The notes: generated by a model from the sequence alone, not told the origin. Positions 16,778 to 26,317 are shown, counted from the stretch's first letter. The stretch: DNA of 64,000 nt from Laceyella sacchari (GCF_004343255.1 NZ_SMDD01000001.1:570577-634576), one strand, 5' to 3'. Made by a program: numbers and translations.

Positions 16778-18259
16778 ATGACCGATCAACAGCAAAAGCC
16801 TTGGTGGCAAACAGCCAAATTGACCGCTGATTTGGAAACCAATGTGCGCTGGTTGAATGAAATATTGGGGGTCAATGAGAGTTTTGATATGATTTGCCGC
16901 CGGACGGAATATGGGGGCAAAGCGTGCGCATTTTATTTTGTGGACGGGTTTGCCAAGGACGATATCCTCAATCGCATCATGGAGCAATTGGCCCGTTTGA
17001 GTCCCAGGGAATTGCGCGCCGATGCGATTGAGAAGTTGGTAAACACGGAAATCGCCTATATCGAAGTAGAGACGACGAATGAGCTGGAAAAAGCAGTGAA
17101 CGCGGTGTTGTCAGGCCCTACGGTGTTGTTGGTGGAAGGGGAAGCAACCGCGATCATCATCGATGCCCGCACCTATCCGGCCCGCGGTCCAGAAGAGCCG
17201 GACATCGAGCGGGTGGTCAGGGGGGCGCGTGACGGGTTTGTAGAGACGATCATCTTCAATACGGCGTTAACACGCCGTCATCTGCGCGATCCCAGCTTGC
17301 GGATGGAATATATGCAAGTAGGGACGCGGTCACGGACCGATGTGTGCATCGCTTATGTGAAAGATATTGTCGATCCGGGGGTTGTGGAAGAAGTGCGGCG
17401 GGCCATCGGTAAAGTGAAAACAGACAGTCTGCCGATGGCGGAGAAAAGCTTGGAAGAATACCTGTTCAAGCGGTATTGGAATCCATATCCGATGGTTCGT
17501 TACACGGAACGGCCAGACGTGGCGGCGGTACACTTGTTGGAAGGGCATGTGCTGATCTATGTGGACACTTCCCCCAGTGTCATGATTACCCCTGTTACTC
17601 TGTTTCATCATGTACAACATGCGGAAGAATACCGCCAACAGCCTGTGGTCGGGGCGTTTTTGCGATGGACAAGGTTGTTGGCCTTGCTGGCCTCGCTGTT
17701 TCTTCTGCCTTTGTGGTATCTGATCGCCACCCAGCCCGACCTGTTCCCCGCCGAACTCGCGGTGATCGGGCCGTACAAAAAAGCAGCGATTCCTTTGTTT
17801 TTACAGATATTGATTGCCGATATCGGTGTAGAAGTGTTAAGGATGGCTTCGATTCACACCCCGTCACCGTTGGCTACGGCCATGGGCTTGGTTGCCGGGA
17901 TTTTGTTGGGAGAGACCGCGGTGCAAGTGGGGCTATTCACTTCGGAAGTTATCTTGTATGTGGCCATTTCAGCGATTGGTACATTTGCTTCCCCCAGTTA
18001 TGAATTGGGGTTAGCCAATAAGCTGTCGCGACTTTTCTTCTTGGCGATGACGGCATTATTCGGATGGGTCGGCTTTGTTGGTAGTGTGTTGTTCTGGTTT
18101 GTATGGCTGATGCGCATCGAAGTGTTGCAAACGCCTTACCTGTGGCCGTTGATTCCTTTTAATGGCAAAGCACTCTGGGATGTGCTCGTTCGGACGCCGA
18201 TGCCCAACAAGACGAAGCGACCGCGCGTGCTGTCACCTCAGGATCCTGACCGTAAATGA
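16778..18259 (+). CDS. spoVAF: Stage V sporulation protein AF (GerA-type A subunit)
   Basis: 493 residues from the ATG at 16778, preceded by AGGTGG; the open frame upstream crosses the permease terminator. The N-terminal ~290 residues are the soluble GerA-type domain (YGGKACAFYFVDGF, LVEGEATAIIIDARTYP, PSVMITPVTLFHHVQHAEEYRQ) and the rest holds about five to six membrane segments, as in SpoVAF and GerAA-type receptor A subunits. It is expected in the inner spore membrane and linked to dipicolinate channel activity during germination. The other spoVA genes are not beside it, unlike in Bacillus. Confidence 0.88.
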   Translation: MTDQQQKPWWQTAKLTADLETNVRWLNEILGVNESFDMICRRTEYGGKACAFYFVDGFAKDDILNRIMEQLARLSPRELRADAIEKLVNTEIAYIEVETTNELEKAVNAVLSGPTVLLVEGEATAIIIDARTYPARGPEEPDIERVVRGARDGFVETIIFNTALTRRHLRDPSLRMEYMQVGTRSRTDVCIAYVKDIVDPGVVEEVRRAIGKVKTDSLPMAEKSLEEYLFKRYWNPYPMVRYTERPDVAAVHLLEGHVLIYVDTSPSVMITPVTLFHHVQHAEEYRQQPVVGAFLRWTRLLALLASLFLLPLWYLIATQPDLFPAELAVIGPYKKAAIPLFLQILIADIGVEVLRMASIHTPSPLATAMGLVAGILLGETAVQVGLFTSEVILYVAISAIGTFASPSYELGLANKLSRLFFLAMTALFGWVGFVGSVLFWFVWLMRIEVLQTPYLWPLIPFNGKALWDVLVRTPMPNKTKRPRVLSPQDPDRK

Positions 18260-18262
18260 AAT

Positions 18263-18295
18263 AATCCTTGTGAAAAGTCACAGGGATTTTTTTAT
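18263..18295 (+). terminator. Terminator of spoVAF
   Basis: AATCCTTGTGA-AAAG-TCACAGGGATT, followed by T residues. Confidence 0.85.
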
Positions 18296-18377
18296 ATGTA
18301 TTTAAAAATGGTCAAAAATTAGATAAAATAATCTATAGTGATCATAGTGTTAATTCTTAATAATCGCACCGCAAAAT

Positions 18378-18395
18378 TGAATGACTGTTCAGTCG
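18378..18395 (+). promoter_or_regulatory. FadR-type operator upstream of the acyl-CoA ligase gene
   Basis: TGAATGACTGTTCAGTCG, one arm perfect and the other with two departures from the Bacillus FadR box TGAATGA(C/A)TA(N)TCATTCA. It lies 19 bases before the start codon, overlapping where the transcript would begin. Confidence 0.7.
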
Positions 18396-18413
18396 AAAAG
18401 AGGAGGAGTTCTG

Positions 18414-20105
18414 ATGGCCGATACGGAAAAAGTGTGGCTTAAACATTACCCGCCACAAGTGCCCCATCATCTGAATTACCCGGATGTTCCATTGACGCAG
18501 TTTTTGGTGGACGCCGCTCGCGACTATCCGGAGCGTGACGCGATTTTCTTTCTGGGAAAGCGGATGACATATCGCCAGGTGTTGGAAGATTCCTACCGCC
18601 TTGCACATGCGTTGAAGTCGCTGGGGATATCAAGGGGAGAGCGGATCGGCATCATGTTGCCCAACTCACCACAGGCCGTTATCGCTTATTACGCCGTACT
18701 GTTTGCAGGCGGTATCGTGGTGCAATTTAATCCGCTTTACATGAAGCGGGAGCTCGAGCACCAATTGAATGATGCAGAAGTGGAGACTCTCATTTGTTTG
18801 GATATGGTGTATCCTCGAGTCAGTGAAGTGAAAGCGCAAACAAAACTGAAACATATAATAGTTACGAGTATTTCTGACTATTTGCCGTTTCCGAAGAACT
18901 GGTTGTTCCAGCTGAAGAACCGTTTTGACAACACGCATGTGGAGATTCCGGAAGCACCTGGCGTGTTTAAATTGAAAAAGATCATGTCTCAAGCCCCGTC
19001 TAGTCCGGTGGAGGCTCCATATGACTCCGGAGACGACGTGGCGTTGTTGCAGTATACCGGAGGGACGACCGGACTTGCCAAAGGCGCGATGTTGACCCAT
19101 CGCAACTTGGTAGTGAATTGCTGCCAAGCGGAGGCGTGGATGTACCAAGCGCAACGGGGGGCAGACACGATTTTGGGAGCGCTTCCCTTTTTTCATGTGT
19201 ATGGGATGACCGTGGTGATGAACTTTGCGGTGCGCTTGGCGGCAACGATGATCCTTGTGCCGAAGTTTGACCGCGATTTGATCCTCAAGCTGATTACGGA
19301 ACACCGCCCATCGTATTTTCCAGGGGCGCCCACGATGTATGTGGGATTGATCAACCACCCCGATATCAAAAAGTATGACTTATCTTCCATCAACGCTTGT
19401 CTGAGTGGATCGGCTCCGTTGCCAATCGAAGTGCAAGAGCAGTTTGAAGCGTTAACGGGCGGCTTGTTGATCGAGGGGTATGGCATGACCGAATCTTCTC
19501 CCGTAACCCATGCCAACTTGATTTGGGAACGAACCAAAAGCGGGACGATCGGGTTGCCGTGGCCGGACACGGAGGCGCGCATTGTGGACTTGGAAACGGG
19601 AGAAGTGCTGCCGCCGGGCCAAGCAGGGGAGTTGCAAGTGAAAGGACCCCAAGTGATGAAAGGGTATTGGAAGCGTCCGGAAGAGACGGCCAAAGTGCTG
19701 GTTGACGGGTGGTTGTGTACAGGAGATATTGCCAAGATGGATGAAGACGGATATTTTTATATCATTGACCGCAAGAAAGATATGATCATCGCCGGTGGAT
19801 TTAACATCTATCCGCGCGAGGTGGAAGAAGTGCTGTTTGAGCATCCCGCGATTCAGGAAGCAGCAGTGGTCGGTGTGCCCGATCCTTACCGGGGAGAGAC
19901 GGTCAAAGCGTATATTGTGTTAAAAGAAGGCATGCAATTGTCTGAAAAAGAGTTGGAAAAGTTTTGTCGGGAGCGCTTGGCCAGCTATAAAATTCCGCGA
20001 CTAGTCGAATTTCGAAAAGAATTACCAAAATCGACAATCGGAAAAGTATTAAGAAGGGTATTATTAGATGAAGAAATGCAAAAAAACGAGAACGAAGGAG
20101 CGTAA
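18414..20105 (+). CDS. lcfA: Long-chain fatty acid-CoA ligase
   Basis: 563 residues from the ATG seven bases after GAGGAGG. AMP-binding (ANL) enzyme: P-loop-like LQYTGGTTGLAKGAMLTHRN (about residues 210-230), YGMTESSPVTH near 360, the GWLCTGDIAKMDEDGYFYI motif near 435 and the final catalytic lysine region PKSTIGKVLRR. It activates long-chain fatty acids to acyl-CoA with ATP, the entry step of beta-oxidation, at the membrane/cytoplasm interface. It heads a fadR-etfB-etfA cluster as in B. subtilis lcfA-fadR-fadB-fadE-etfBA, but fadB (hydratase) and fadE are missing here. A FadR box precedes it. Confidence 0.93.
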   Translation: MADTEKVWLKHYPPQVPHHLNYPDVPLTQFLVDAARDYPERDAIFFLGKRMTYRQVLEDSYRLAHALKSLGISRGERIGIMLPNSPQAVIAYYAVLFAGGIVVQFNPLYMKRELEHQLNDAEVETLICLDMVYPRVSEVKAQTKLKHIIVTSISDYLPFPKNWLFQLKNRFDNTHVEIPEAPGVFKLKKIMSQAPSSPVEAPYDSGDDVALLQYTGGTTGLAKGAMLTHRNLVVNCCQAEAWMYQAQRGADTILGALPFFHVYGMTVVMNFAVRLAATMILVPKFDRDLILKLITEHRPSYFPGAPTMYVGLINHPDIKKYDLSSINACLSGSAPLPIEVQEQFEALTGGLLIEGYGMTESSPVTHANLIWERTKSGTIGLPWPDTEARIVDLETGEVLPPGQAGELQVKGPQVMKGYWKRPEETAKVLVDGWLCTGDIAKMDEDGYFYIIDRKKDMIIAGGFNIYPREVEEVLFEHPAIQEAAVVGVPDPYRGETVKAYIVLKEGMQLSEKELEKFCRERLASYKIPRLVEFRKELPKSTIGKVLRRVLLDEEMQKNENEGA

Positions 20106-20150
20106 TAAAGAGTTGATTGGTAAAGTCGACATCAAAAGTATAAAAATACA

Positions 20151-20203
20151 TTGACAATTGAATAATGTCATACTACACTTGAAATTGAATGAATAGTCAT
20201 TCA
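20151..20203 (+). promoter_or_regulatory. fadR promoter with FadR box at the start site
   Basis: TTGACA (20151-20156), 17 bases, TACACT (20174-20179), then TGAATGAATAGTCATTCA (20186-20203), an almost perfect palindrome equal to the Bacillus FadR consensus and placed over the predicted start of transcription. Autorepression relieved by long-chain acyl-CoA is the expected behaviour. Confidence 0.85.
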
Positions 20204-20229
20204 GTGATAAGGCAGAGGGGAACATGACC

Positions 20230-20835
20230 ATGGCTAAACGGACAGGAGAAAAGTATGAAGCGATTATTGATGCGGCTACTCGCGTGATCGCCGAATACGG
20301 CTATCATAACGCCCAGGTGTCCAAAATTGCCCGTGAAGCCAAGGTGGCGGATGGTACCATTTATCTCTACTTTGAAAATAAAGATGACGTGCTCATCTCC
20401 TTGTTCAGTGAGAAGATGGGAGCTTTTATCAGTCGGGCAGAAGAGGAACTGGCTCAAGTCGATTCAGCTGTCGACCAGTTGTACAAACTGATCTGCTTGC
20501 ATTTTGAGCATCTGGAAAAAGATCACCAACTGGCGATTGTCACGCAGATTGAGCTGAGGCAATCCAATCCCGAAGTGCGCAAAGGGATTGGGGAAATTCT
20601 CAAACGGTATTTGGATGTAATCGACGGCATTGTCGAAAAAGGGATGCGAGAAGGTGTGTTTCGCCAGGATCTCGATGTGCGGATCACGCGCAGGATGATT
20701 TTCGGCACGTTGGATGAGACCGTCACATCTTGGATCATGAAGGATCACAAGTATCGGTTGATGGATCAAGTGGATGAATTGCATCGCTTATTTGTCAATG
20801 GGATGGGAAGCCAACGAAATGATGCAAACGCTTAG
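20230..20835 (+). CDS. fadR: Fatty acid metabolism regulator FadR (TetR family)
   Basis: 201 residues from the second ATG at 20230, nine bases after GAGGGG (the ATG at 20224 is only three bases away). The helix-turn-helix (residues ~10-55, IIDAATRVIAEYGYHNAQVSKIAREAKVADGTIYLYFENKDDVL) is followed by an all-helical ligand domain. In Bacillus FadR represses beta-oxidation genes and is released by long-chain acyl-CoA. The two FadR boxes in this window support the same role. Co-directional with etfB, only 12 bases downstream, so probably one transcript. Confidence 0.92.
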   Translation: MAKRTGEKYEAIIDAATRVIAEYGYHNAQVSKIAREAKVADGTIYLYFENKDDVLISLFSEKMGAFISRAEEELAQVDSAVDQLYKLICLHFEHLEKDHQLAIVTQIELRQSNPEVRKGIGEILKRYLDVIDGIVEKGMREGVFRQDLDVRITRRMIFGTLDETVTSWIMKDHKYRLMDQVDELHRLFVNGMGSQRNDANA

Positions 20836-20847
20836 GAGGGAAGCCGC

Positions 20848-21627
20848 ATGAATATCCTCGTATGTTTGAAACAAACGTTTGACACCGAAGAGCGGATCAC
20901 CATTGAAAATGGCCGCATCAGCGAAGAGGGTGTGGAATTCGTCATCAACCCTTACGATGAGTATGCAGTAGAAGAAGCGATTCGCCTGAAAGAAAAACAC
21001 GGTGGCGAAGTGACGGTGTTGACCATCGGGCCAGATCGCGCCGAGCAGGCGTTGCGCACGGCGATGGCGATGGGAGCTGACAAAGGCGTGATTGTCGACA
21101 TCGAAGATTTGGATGACGCTGTTGATGAACACACCATCGCTAAAATTCTGCATGCGACGATCGAAGAGGAAGACTTGGAATACGATCTGATCTTGTGCGG
21201 GTCGATGGCGGTGGATGACGGCTCTTCCCAAGTGGGGCCCCGATTGGCAGAGCTATTGGAGATCCCCCATGTTTCAACGATTGTGAAGCTGGAAGTGGAT
21301 GGCGACAAGGTAACAGTGGAGAAAGACGTGGAAGGGGACTTGGAAATCATTGAAACCAAGTTGCCATTGCTTGTGACGGCACAGCAAGGGTTGAACGACC
21401 CTCGTTATCCATCCCTGCCGGGCATCATGAAAGCTAAAAAGAAACCGCTTACGCGCTTGGAGTTGGATGATCTCGACTTGGATGAAGAAGACATCAAAGC
21501 AAAAACGGAGATCACCGAGATCTTCTTGCCGCCTAAGAAAGAAGCGGGCAAAGTGTTGCAAGGCGACATTCCTGATCAAGTGAAAGAACTGGTGCAATTA
21601 CTACATTCGGAAGCCAAAGTGATCTAA
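20848..21627 (+). CDS. etfB: Electron transfer flavoprotein beta subunit
   Basis: 259 residues; ATG after GGAGGG. MNILVCLKQTFDTE start, NPYDEYAVEEAIRLKEK, and the AMAMGADKGVIV/DLILCGSMAVDDGSSQVGPRLAELL motifs are those of EtfB, and the C-terminal arm wraps round EtfA. With EtfA it takes electrons from acyl-CoA dehydrogenases in beta-oxidation and passes them to the membrane quinone pool. Located 12 bases after fadR and 19 before etfA. Confidence 0.96.
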   Translation: MNILVCLKQTFDTEERITIENGRISEEGVEFVINPYDEYAVEEAIRLKEKHGGEVTVLTIGPDRAEQALRTAMAMGADKGVIVDIEDLDDAVDEHTIAKILHATIEEEDLEYDLILCGSMAVDDGSSQVGPRLAELLEIPHVSTIVKLEVDGDKVTVEKDVEGDLEIIETKLPLLVTAQQGLNDPRYPSLPGIMKAKKKPLTRLELDDLDLDEEDIKAKTEITEIFLPPKKEAGKVLQGDIPDQVKELVQLLHSEAKVI

Positions 21628-21646
21628 CGGCGAGGAGGAGCGAAAC

Positions 21647-22633
21647 ATGGGCAAACACGTATTGGTACTGGCTGATGTTCGTGAGGGCAAACTCCGCAAT
21701 GTTAGCTTGGAAGCGCTGGCAGCGGCACGCACAGTTTCGGCGGGAGGAACAGTGACGGCAGCGGTGTTGGGGTCAGGAGCTAAAGAATTGGCCGGCACCC
21801 TTGCCGAACACGGTGCGGATAAAGTGGTTGTCGTGTTGAACAAAGAGTTGGATCAATATACGACGGATGCATACTTCCAAGCGTACAAAAAAGTGATCGA
21901 AGAAGTGAAGCCGGATGTGATCTTTACTGGTCACACGGCCGTGGGTAAAGATGTTAGCCCTCGTCTGGCTGCGCGTCTTGGATTGGGGCTCGTTTCCGAC
22001 TGCACGCAGGTGGAGTTGGATGGGGACAAAATCGTTCTCACCCGTCCGATTTATGCCGGCAAAGCGTTTGTCAAAAAGGTATTTACTGAGGGGACCGTTT
22101 TTGCTACCTTGCGTCCCAACAACATTCCTGCGGGAGAACCCGACGCTTCTCGTCAAGCGGACATCGAAGAGGTGACCGTAACGTTTGCAGCAGATTCCCT
22201 GCGCACACTGATTAAAGACATGGTGAAAAAATCGACTGACGGGGTAGATCTGTCCGAAGCGCGCGTCATCGTTTCCGGCGGACGCGGTGTGAAAAGCGCA
22301 GACGGATTCAAACCGCTGCAAGAGCTGGCCAACCTCTTGGGCGGCGCAGTGGGTGCTTCACGCGGAGCTTGTGACTCAGGATACTGCGACTACGCTTTGC
22401 AAATCGGGCAAACAGGTAAGGTGGTCACCCCTGACCTGTATATCGCTTGCGGTATCTCCGGAGCGATTCAGCACTTGGCAGGCATGTCCAACTCCAAAGT
22501 GATCGTCGCCATCAACAAAGACCCTGAAGCGCCGATCTTCCAAGTAGCCGATTACGGCATTGTCGGCGATCTGTTTGAAGTTGTACCGCTGTTGACCGAA
22601 GAGCTGAAGAAGTTGCTTGCTGATCAAGCGTAA
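21647..22633 (+). CDS. etfA: Electron transfer flavoprotein alpha subunit
   Basis: 328 residues; start follows GAGGAGG. The C-terminal FAD-binding domain is clear: VSGGRGVKSADGFKPLQELANLLGGAVGASRGACDSGY, then GQTGKVVTPDLYIACGISGAIQHLAGM and INKDPEAPIFQVADYGIVGD. FAD bound here receives electrons from fatty acyl-CoA dehydrogenases. It is the last gene of the fad/etf transcript and is followed by a terminator. Confidence 0.96.
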   Translation: MGKHVLVLADVREGKLRNVSLEALAAARTVSAGGTVTAAVLGSGAKELAGTLAEHGADKVVVVLNKELDQYTTDAYFQAYKKVIEEVKPDVIFTGHTAVGKDVSPRLAARLGLGLVSDCTQVELDGDKIVLTRPIYAGKAFVKKVFTEGTVFATLRPNNIPAGEPDASRQADIEEVTVTFAADSLRTLIKDMVKKSTDGVDLSEARVIVSGGRGVKSADGFKPLQELANLLGGAVGASRGACDSGYCDYALQIGQTGKVVTPDLYIACGISGAIQHLAGMSNSKVIVAINKDPEAPIFQVADYGIVGDLFEVVPLLTEELKKLLADQA

Positions 22634-22658
22634 ATAGAAAAGAGTTTTTGGGTGAATA

Positions 22659-22692
22659 CGAGAAGGGCACACCGTTGTGCTCTTCTTTTCAT
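22659..22692 (+). terminator. Terminator of etfA
   Basis: GAAGGGCAC-loop-GTGCTCTTC with one G-U pair, followed by TTTTC. Confidence 0.75.
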
Positions 22693-22783
22693 TTCGTGAG
22701 ACGAAACGCTTGGAACTTTTTTTGATGAAGTGGTATACTAGCAAAGAACCTGTTACATAGGCACATAGAAGGAGGGTTTGACC

Positions 22784-23107
22784 GTGGCGATTGTGGAAAT
22801 TACGGATCAAACATTCGATAAAGAAGTCCAGAGTCCGGACGCTGGTGTTGTCTTGGTCGATTTTTGGGCTCCGTGGTGCGGCCCATGCCGCCAACTGGCC
22901 CCCGTTTTGGAAGAAGTTGATGCGGAGATCGGCGATCAAGTGAAAATTGTGAAAGTAAACGTGGACAACAGCCCGGAATCTGCCGGTCAATTTGGCATCA
23001 TGTCGATTCCGACCCTGATGATTTTCAAAAACGGGAAAGCGGTGGACAAAGCGTTGGGTGTCCAACCGAAAGAGCAATTGGTTGCTTGGGTGAAGGAACA
23101 CCTGTAG
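22784..23107 (+). CDS. trxA: Thioredoxin
   Basis: 107 residues from GTG at 22784, seven bases after GGAGGG; a TTG six bases earlier is too close to that site. Active-site motif WAPWCGPCRQLAP with both redox cysteines, the cis-proline segment IMSIPTLMIFKNGK, and standard length. It reduces protein disulfides in the cytoplasm using NADPH via thioredoxin reductase. The etf-trxA-uvrC order is as in Bacillus, here with a membrane protein gene between trxA and uvrC. Confidence 0.96.
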   Translation: MAIVEITDQTFDKEVQSPDAGVVLVDFWAPWCGPCRQLAPVLEEVDAEIGDQVKIVKVNVDNSPESAGQFGIMSIPTLMIFKNGKAVDKALGVQPKEQLVAWVKEHL

Positions 23108-23116
23108 ACGCAAGAG

Positions 23117-23148
23117 AAAAGGCCTGGCATAATGCCAAGGCCTTTTTT
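23117..23148. terminator. Bidirectional terminator between trxA and the membrane protein gene
   Basis: AAGGCCTGGCAT-AATGCCAAGGCCTT with flanking A and T runs, serving two convergent genes. Confidence 0.85.
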
Positions 23149-24133
23149 ACATGTCTGGAGATTGGTTGGACTGTTCGTCGGCGTCTGCTGGTTTTTCCTC
23201 ACCGGATTGTGCTTCCGCTGGTGCCTCTTGTTTTTGCGCTGGGAATAGAACAGGACGCAGACGTTTTTTATAGCGACCGATCAAGATCAGATAGTAGCTG
23301 ACCGATGCCAGAGGAAGGATGAAGATAAAGAAGAAAATCCAGAAAATCACCAAAAAGATCATTGACATGGAGCCCAATCCGTTCAAGCCGTTATCGAAAG
23401 AGACGCCCGTGAGAAGTGCGAAGCACACCACGAGCAATAAGTACCCCACGATGATGAGCGAGCTGGTGAAAAAAGCGGCCAGCACGGTGACGAAGGATTT
23501 GCCGAAGGAGCGACTCCACAGCTTTGCTGATAGCTTGATCGACTCCCATACCGGTCTTTTTTCATGAATGATCATGATGGGGGCAAAGATGGTGATGGCG
23601 ATGATGAACAAACTATAGATCACGAACGCCAAGATAGAGAGCGACAGAGTGATGCCGCTGACGTCGGATGGGTTTGCGACTGCGATAGCGGAGATTACCA
23701 CGATGGCGATGATAATTGGAACCAGCAGGAGAAATGTCGTTAGCGACAACAGAGTCAAGCGTTTGATGTGGCGAAACATGTGTTGGAAATACAAGCTTAA
23801 AGATACGCGATTGTTAAACACTGCTTCAATGCTAATCCCATAAATGGCCCCTGTCGACATGGCGCCGATGATCAATTCGATTGCCAGCAGGCCCAAATAA
23901 AGAACAATGCTGAGGATGATGAGGCCGGTCCCCATTTGTGCTGCGGATTCTAACGTATCCAATTGTGTTGTCGATTCAAATGGATTGGTATTGGCCATTA
24001 TGTTGGACAAACCGAGGGCTAGTGAGATCAGATAGTTTACAAGCATGGCCCCCAAGTACATAGCAAAGAGGACGATCATGCCAAGAAGTTGGATCCAGGC
24101 TAATTTAAAACCATACTTTTTAATGTATTCCAT
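23147..24133 (-). CDS. Multi-pass membrane protein, possible GPDPase-membrane-domain/DUF975-like family
   Basis: 328 residues after GGAGGAACCA. About six strongly hydrophobic segments and a central cytoplasmic HEKRPVWESIKLSAKLWSRSFGKSF segment, typical of the glycerophosphoryl-diester-phosphodiesterase membrane-domain and DUF975-like proteins, where an amphipathic xxW(e/k)A(l/i)xxS motif recurs. The last ~35 residues are hydrophilic and rich in Glu, Ala and Gln. The function is unknown; it is not an enzyme by any visible motif. It stands between trxA and uvrC on the opposite strand. Confidence 0.7.
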   Translation of the reverse strand: MEYIKKYGFKLAWIQLLGMIVLFAMYLGAMLVNYLISLALGLSNIMANTNPFESTTQLDTLESAAQMGTGLIILSIVLYLGLLAIELIIGAMSTGAIYGISIEAVFNNRVSLSLYFQHMFRHIKRLTLLSLTTFLLLVPIIIAIVVISAIAVANPSDVSGITLSLSILAFVIYSLFIIAITIFAPIMIIHEKRPVWESIKLSAKLWSRSFGKSFVTVLAAFFTSSLIIVGYLLLVVCFALLTGVSFDNGLNGLGSMSMIFLVIFWIFFFIFILPLASVSYYLILIGRYKKRLRPVLFPAQKQEAPAEAQSGEEKPADADEQSNQSPDM

Positions 24134-24295
24134 TGGTTCCTCCTGAACAGTTTGTATATTTCTAGACTAAATAATATTAAACATAAATTATATATTTGTC
24201 TATAATAAGAAGGAAAGATTCACCAAATGTTCCAGAGTGTCGGCCCAAGGCAAGATTCACCATGCCGTAAGCTCTGCAAATTGATATAATATATT

Positions 24296-24405
24296 AGGCC
24301 TTCTTTACCGATGGACTAAGATAGCCTGAAGGCTTAAAACGGCGACAGGGGCGGTCCTTTGCCGCTGTGGGTATGCATGGGACAAAGCACTGCCGCGCGG
24401 AAAGG
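24296..24405 (+). promoter_or_regulatory. Possibly structured leader RNA of uvrC
   Basis: A TATAAT at about 24285-24290 would start a transcript near 24297. The ~110 bases to the ribosome site hold several pairings: AGGCCTTC (24296-24303) with GAAGGCTT (24331-24338), AGCC-TGAA-GGCT inside it as an alternative, ACAG..CGG with CCGCTGT around 24346-24369, and CTTTG with CAAAG downstream. I cannot match it to a riboswitch class I know. It may be just a G+C-rich leader. Confidence 0.35.
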
Positions 24406-24416
24406 AGGAGAGGGGA

Positions 24417-26198
24417 ATGCTGAAAGAGAAATTGGCCCTGCTTCCTGATCAACCTGGGTGTTACCTGATGAAAAATCGTGATCAGGAAATCATTTATGTG
24501 GGCAAGGCCAAAAGTTTAAAAAACCGGGTTCGTTCTTATTTTACAGGAAGCCATGACGGTAAGACGCAACGATTGGTCATGGATATTTGCGATTTCGAGT
24601 ATATTGTGACCGGTTCGCCGGTGGAAGCCTTGATTTTAGAGTGCAACTTGATAAAAAAGCATCGGCCGCGTTACAACGTGATGTTAAAGGATGACAAATC
24701 TTATCCATACATCCGGTTAACCAAAGAGCGGCATCCCCGCTTGGAAGTGACGCGCAAGGTGAAAAAAGACGGCTCGAAGTATTTCGGTCCGTATCCCCAT
24801 GCCGGAGCCGCCCAGCAAGCTAAGAAGTTGTTGGATCGCTTATTCCCGTTGCGCAAGTGCCAGACGATCCCTAAACGGGTATGTCTGTATTACCATATGG
24901 GCCAATGCTTGGCGCCATGTGAATATGAGGTAAAAGCGGAAGCTTACGAAGATATTATACGCAAAGTGACCCGTTTTCTTAACGGGGGGTACCCTGAATT
25001 AAAGCAAGATCTGCGCAAAAAAATGGAAGAGGCAGCTGAGAATCTGGAGTTTGAACGAGCCAAAGAGATTCGCGACCTGCTGGCGGACATTGATGCGGTG
25101 ATGCAAAAGCAGAATATCGTTCTCAATGACCATGTGGATCGCGATGTGTTTGGATACGCCGCGGAGAAAGGCTGGATGTGCGTACAGGTTTTTTATGTGC
25201 GGCAAGGAAAGCTGATTGAGCGTGATGTTTCCGTGTTTCCTCACTATCATGAACCGGAGGAAGATTTTTTGTCTTACGTCGCGCAATTTTACCATGAAGC
25301 GCCTACCCTCCCTAAAGAAGTAGACTTGCCGCAAGAAACGGACTGGGAAACAATTGCAAAATTGCTTTCCGGGGTGCGGGTAGCCATTCCGCAACGAGGC
25401 ATGAAAAAGAACTTGGTGCAAATGGCGATGGAAAATGCCAAAATTGCTTTGCATGAACGGTTTCAGATGATGGAAAGAGATGAAGAGAAGACGTTTCAAG
25501 CGCTTAACCAATTGGGGGATGCGCTTGGCATCGGTTTGCCACGTCGGATTGAGGCGTTTGACAACTCCAATATTCAAGGGGTTGATCCCGTATCAGCGAT
25601 GGTGTGCTTTATCGATGGGAAAGCAGAGAAGAAAGAATACCGCAAGTACAAAATCCGTTCTGTGCAATCGCCCAATGATGTGGAGACGATGCGGGAAGTG
25701 ATTCGCCGCCGATACACGCGCGTGTTGAAGGAAGGTTTGCCGTTGCCCGACTTAATTTTGGTCGACGGAGGTAAAACGCAGATGAACGCGGCCTTGGATG
25801 TGTTGGAAAACGAACTGGGCCTCTATGTTCCGGTCGGGGGAATGGTCAAGGATGAAAAGCACCGTACCGCAAGGTTGCTTTTTGGAGACCCGCCGCAAGA
25901 AACAGGTATCAAACAAGGGAGCCAAGCGTTTTATCTGATTCAACGCATCCAGGAAGAAGTGCATCGGTTTGCAATTACGTTTCACCGGCAAACGCGTGGC
26001 AAACAATTGATCAAGTCCGAGCTGGACGATATTCCAGGCGTGGGGCCGAAACGCAAACAACAATTGTTCCGCCATTTCGGATCGATTGACAAGATGCGCG
26101 AAGCCGGCCTGGAAGAATTCCGCAAAGCCGGCATCAGTGACAAATTAGCCCAAACAATTATGGAAGCCCTGAAGCGAAAAACGCCTGTGAAGACATGA
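24417..26198 (+). CDS. uvrC: Excinuclease ABC subunit C
   Basis: 593 residues, typical for UvrC; start follows AAAGGAGGAG. The N-terminal GIY-YIG nuclease (PGCYLMKN...[18 protein letters not shown]) makes the 3' incision; a UVR motif for UvrB contact is near residues 195-225; the RNase H-like UvrC domain ([39 protein letters not shown]) makes the 5' incision; tandem helix-hairpin-helix motifs close the protein ([19 protein letters not shown]). Part of nucleotide excision repair with UvrA and UvrB. Monocistronic between its leader and a terminator. Confidence 0.97.
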   Translation: MLKEKLALLPDQPGCYLMKNRDQEIIYVGKAKSLKNRVRSYFTGSHDGKTQRLVMDICDFEYIVTGSPVEALILECNLIKKHRPRYNVMLKDDKSYPYIRLTKERHPRLEVTRKVKKDGSKYFGPYPHAGAAQQAKKLLDRLFPLRKCQTIPKRVCLYYHMGQCLAPCEYEVKAEAYEDIIRKVTRFLNGGYPELKQDLRKKMEEAAENLEFERAKEIRDLLADIDAVMQKQNIVLNDHVDRDVFGYAAEKGWMCVQVFYVRQGKLIERDVSVFPHYHEPEEDFLSYVAQFYHEAPTLPKEVDLPQETDWETIAKLLSGVRVAIPQRGMKKNLVQMAMENAKIALHERFQMMERDEEKTFQALNQLGDALGIGLPRRIEAFDNSNIQGVDPVSAMVCFIDGKAEKKEYRKYKIRSVQSPNDVETMREVIRRRYTRVLKEGLPLPDLILVDGGKTQMNAALDVLENELGLYVPVGGMVKDEKHRTARLLFGDPPQETGIKQGSQAFYLIQRIQEEVHRFAITFHRQTRGKQLIKSELDDIPGVGPKRKQQLFRHFGSIDKMREAGLEEFRKAGISDKLAQTIMEALKRKTPVKT

Positions 26199-26234
26199 GC
26201 CCGCCCGGTCAGAGTGTCGGGCAGGGCTTTATTT
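26198..26234 (+). terminator. Terminator of uvrC
   Basis: AGCCCGCCCG-loop-CGGGCAGGGCT followed by TTATTTATG. Confidence 0.75.
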
Positions 26235-26317
26235 ATGTTCATATCTTTCAAATTTATAATCGTTCTTTTGCAATTTTTGATATAATGAGGGTACATATTT
26301 GATGCGGGAGGGTATTT

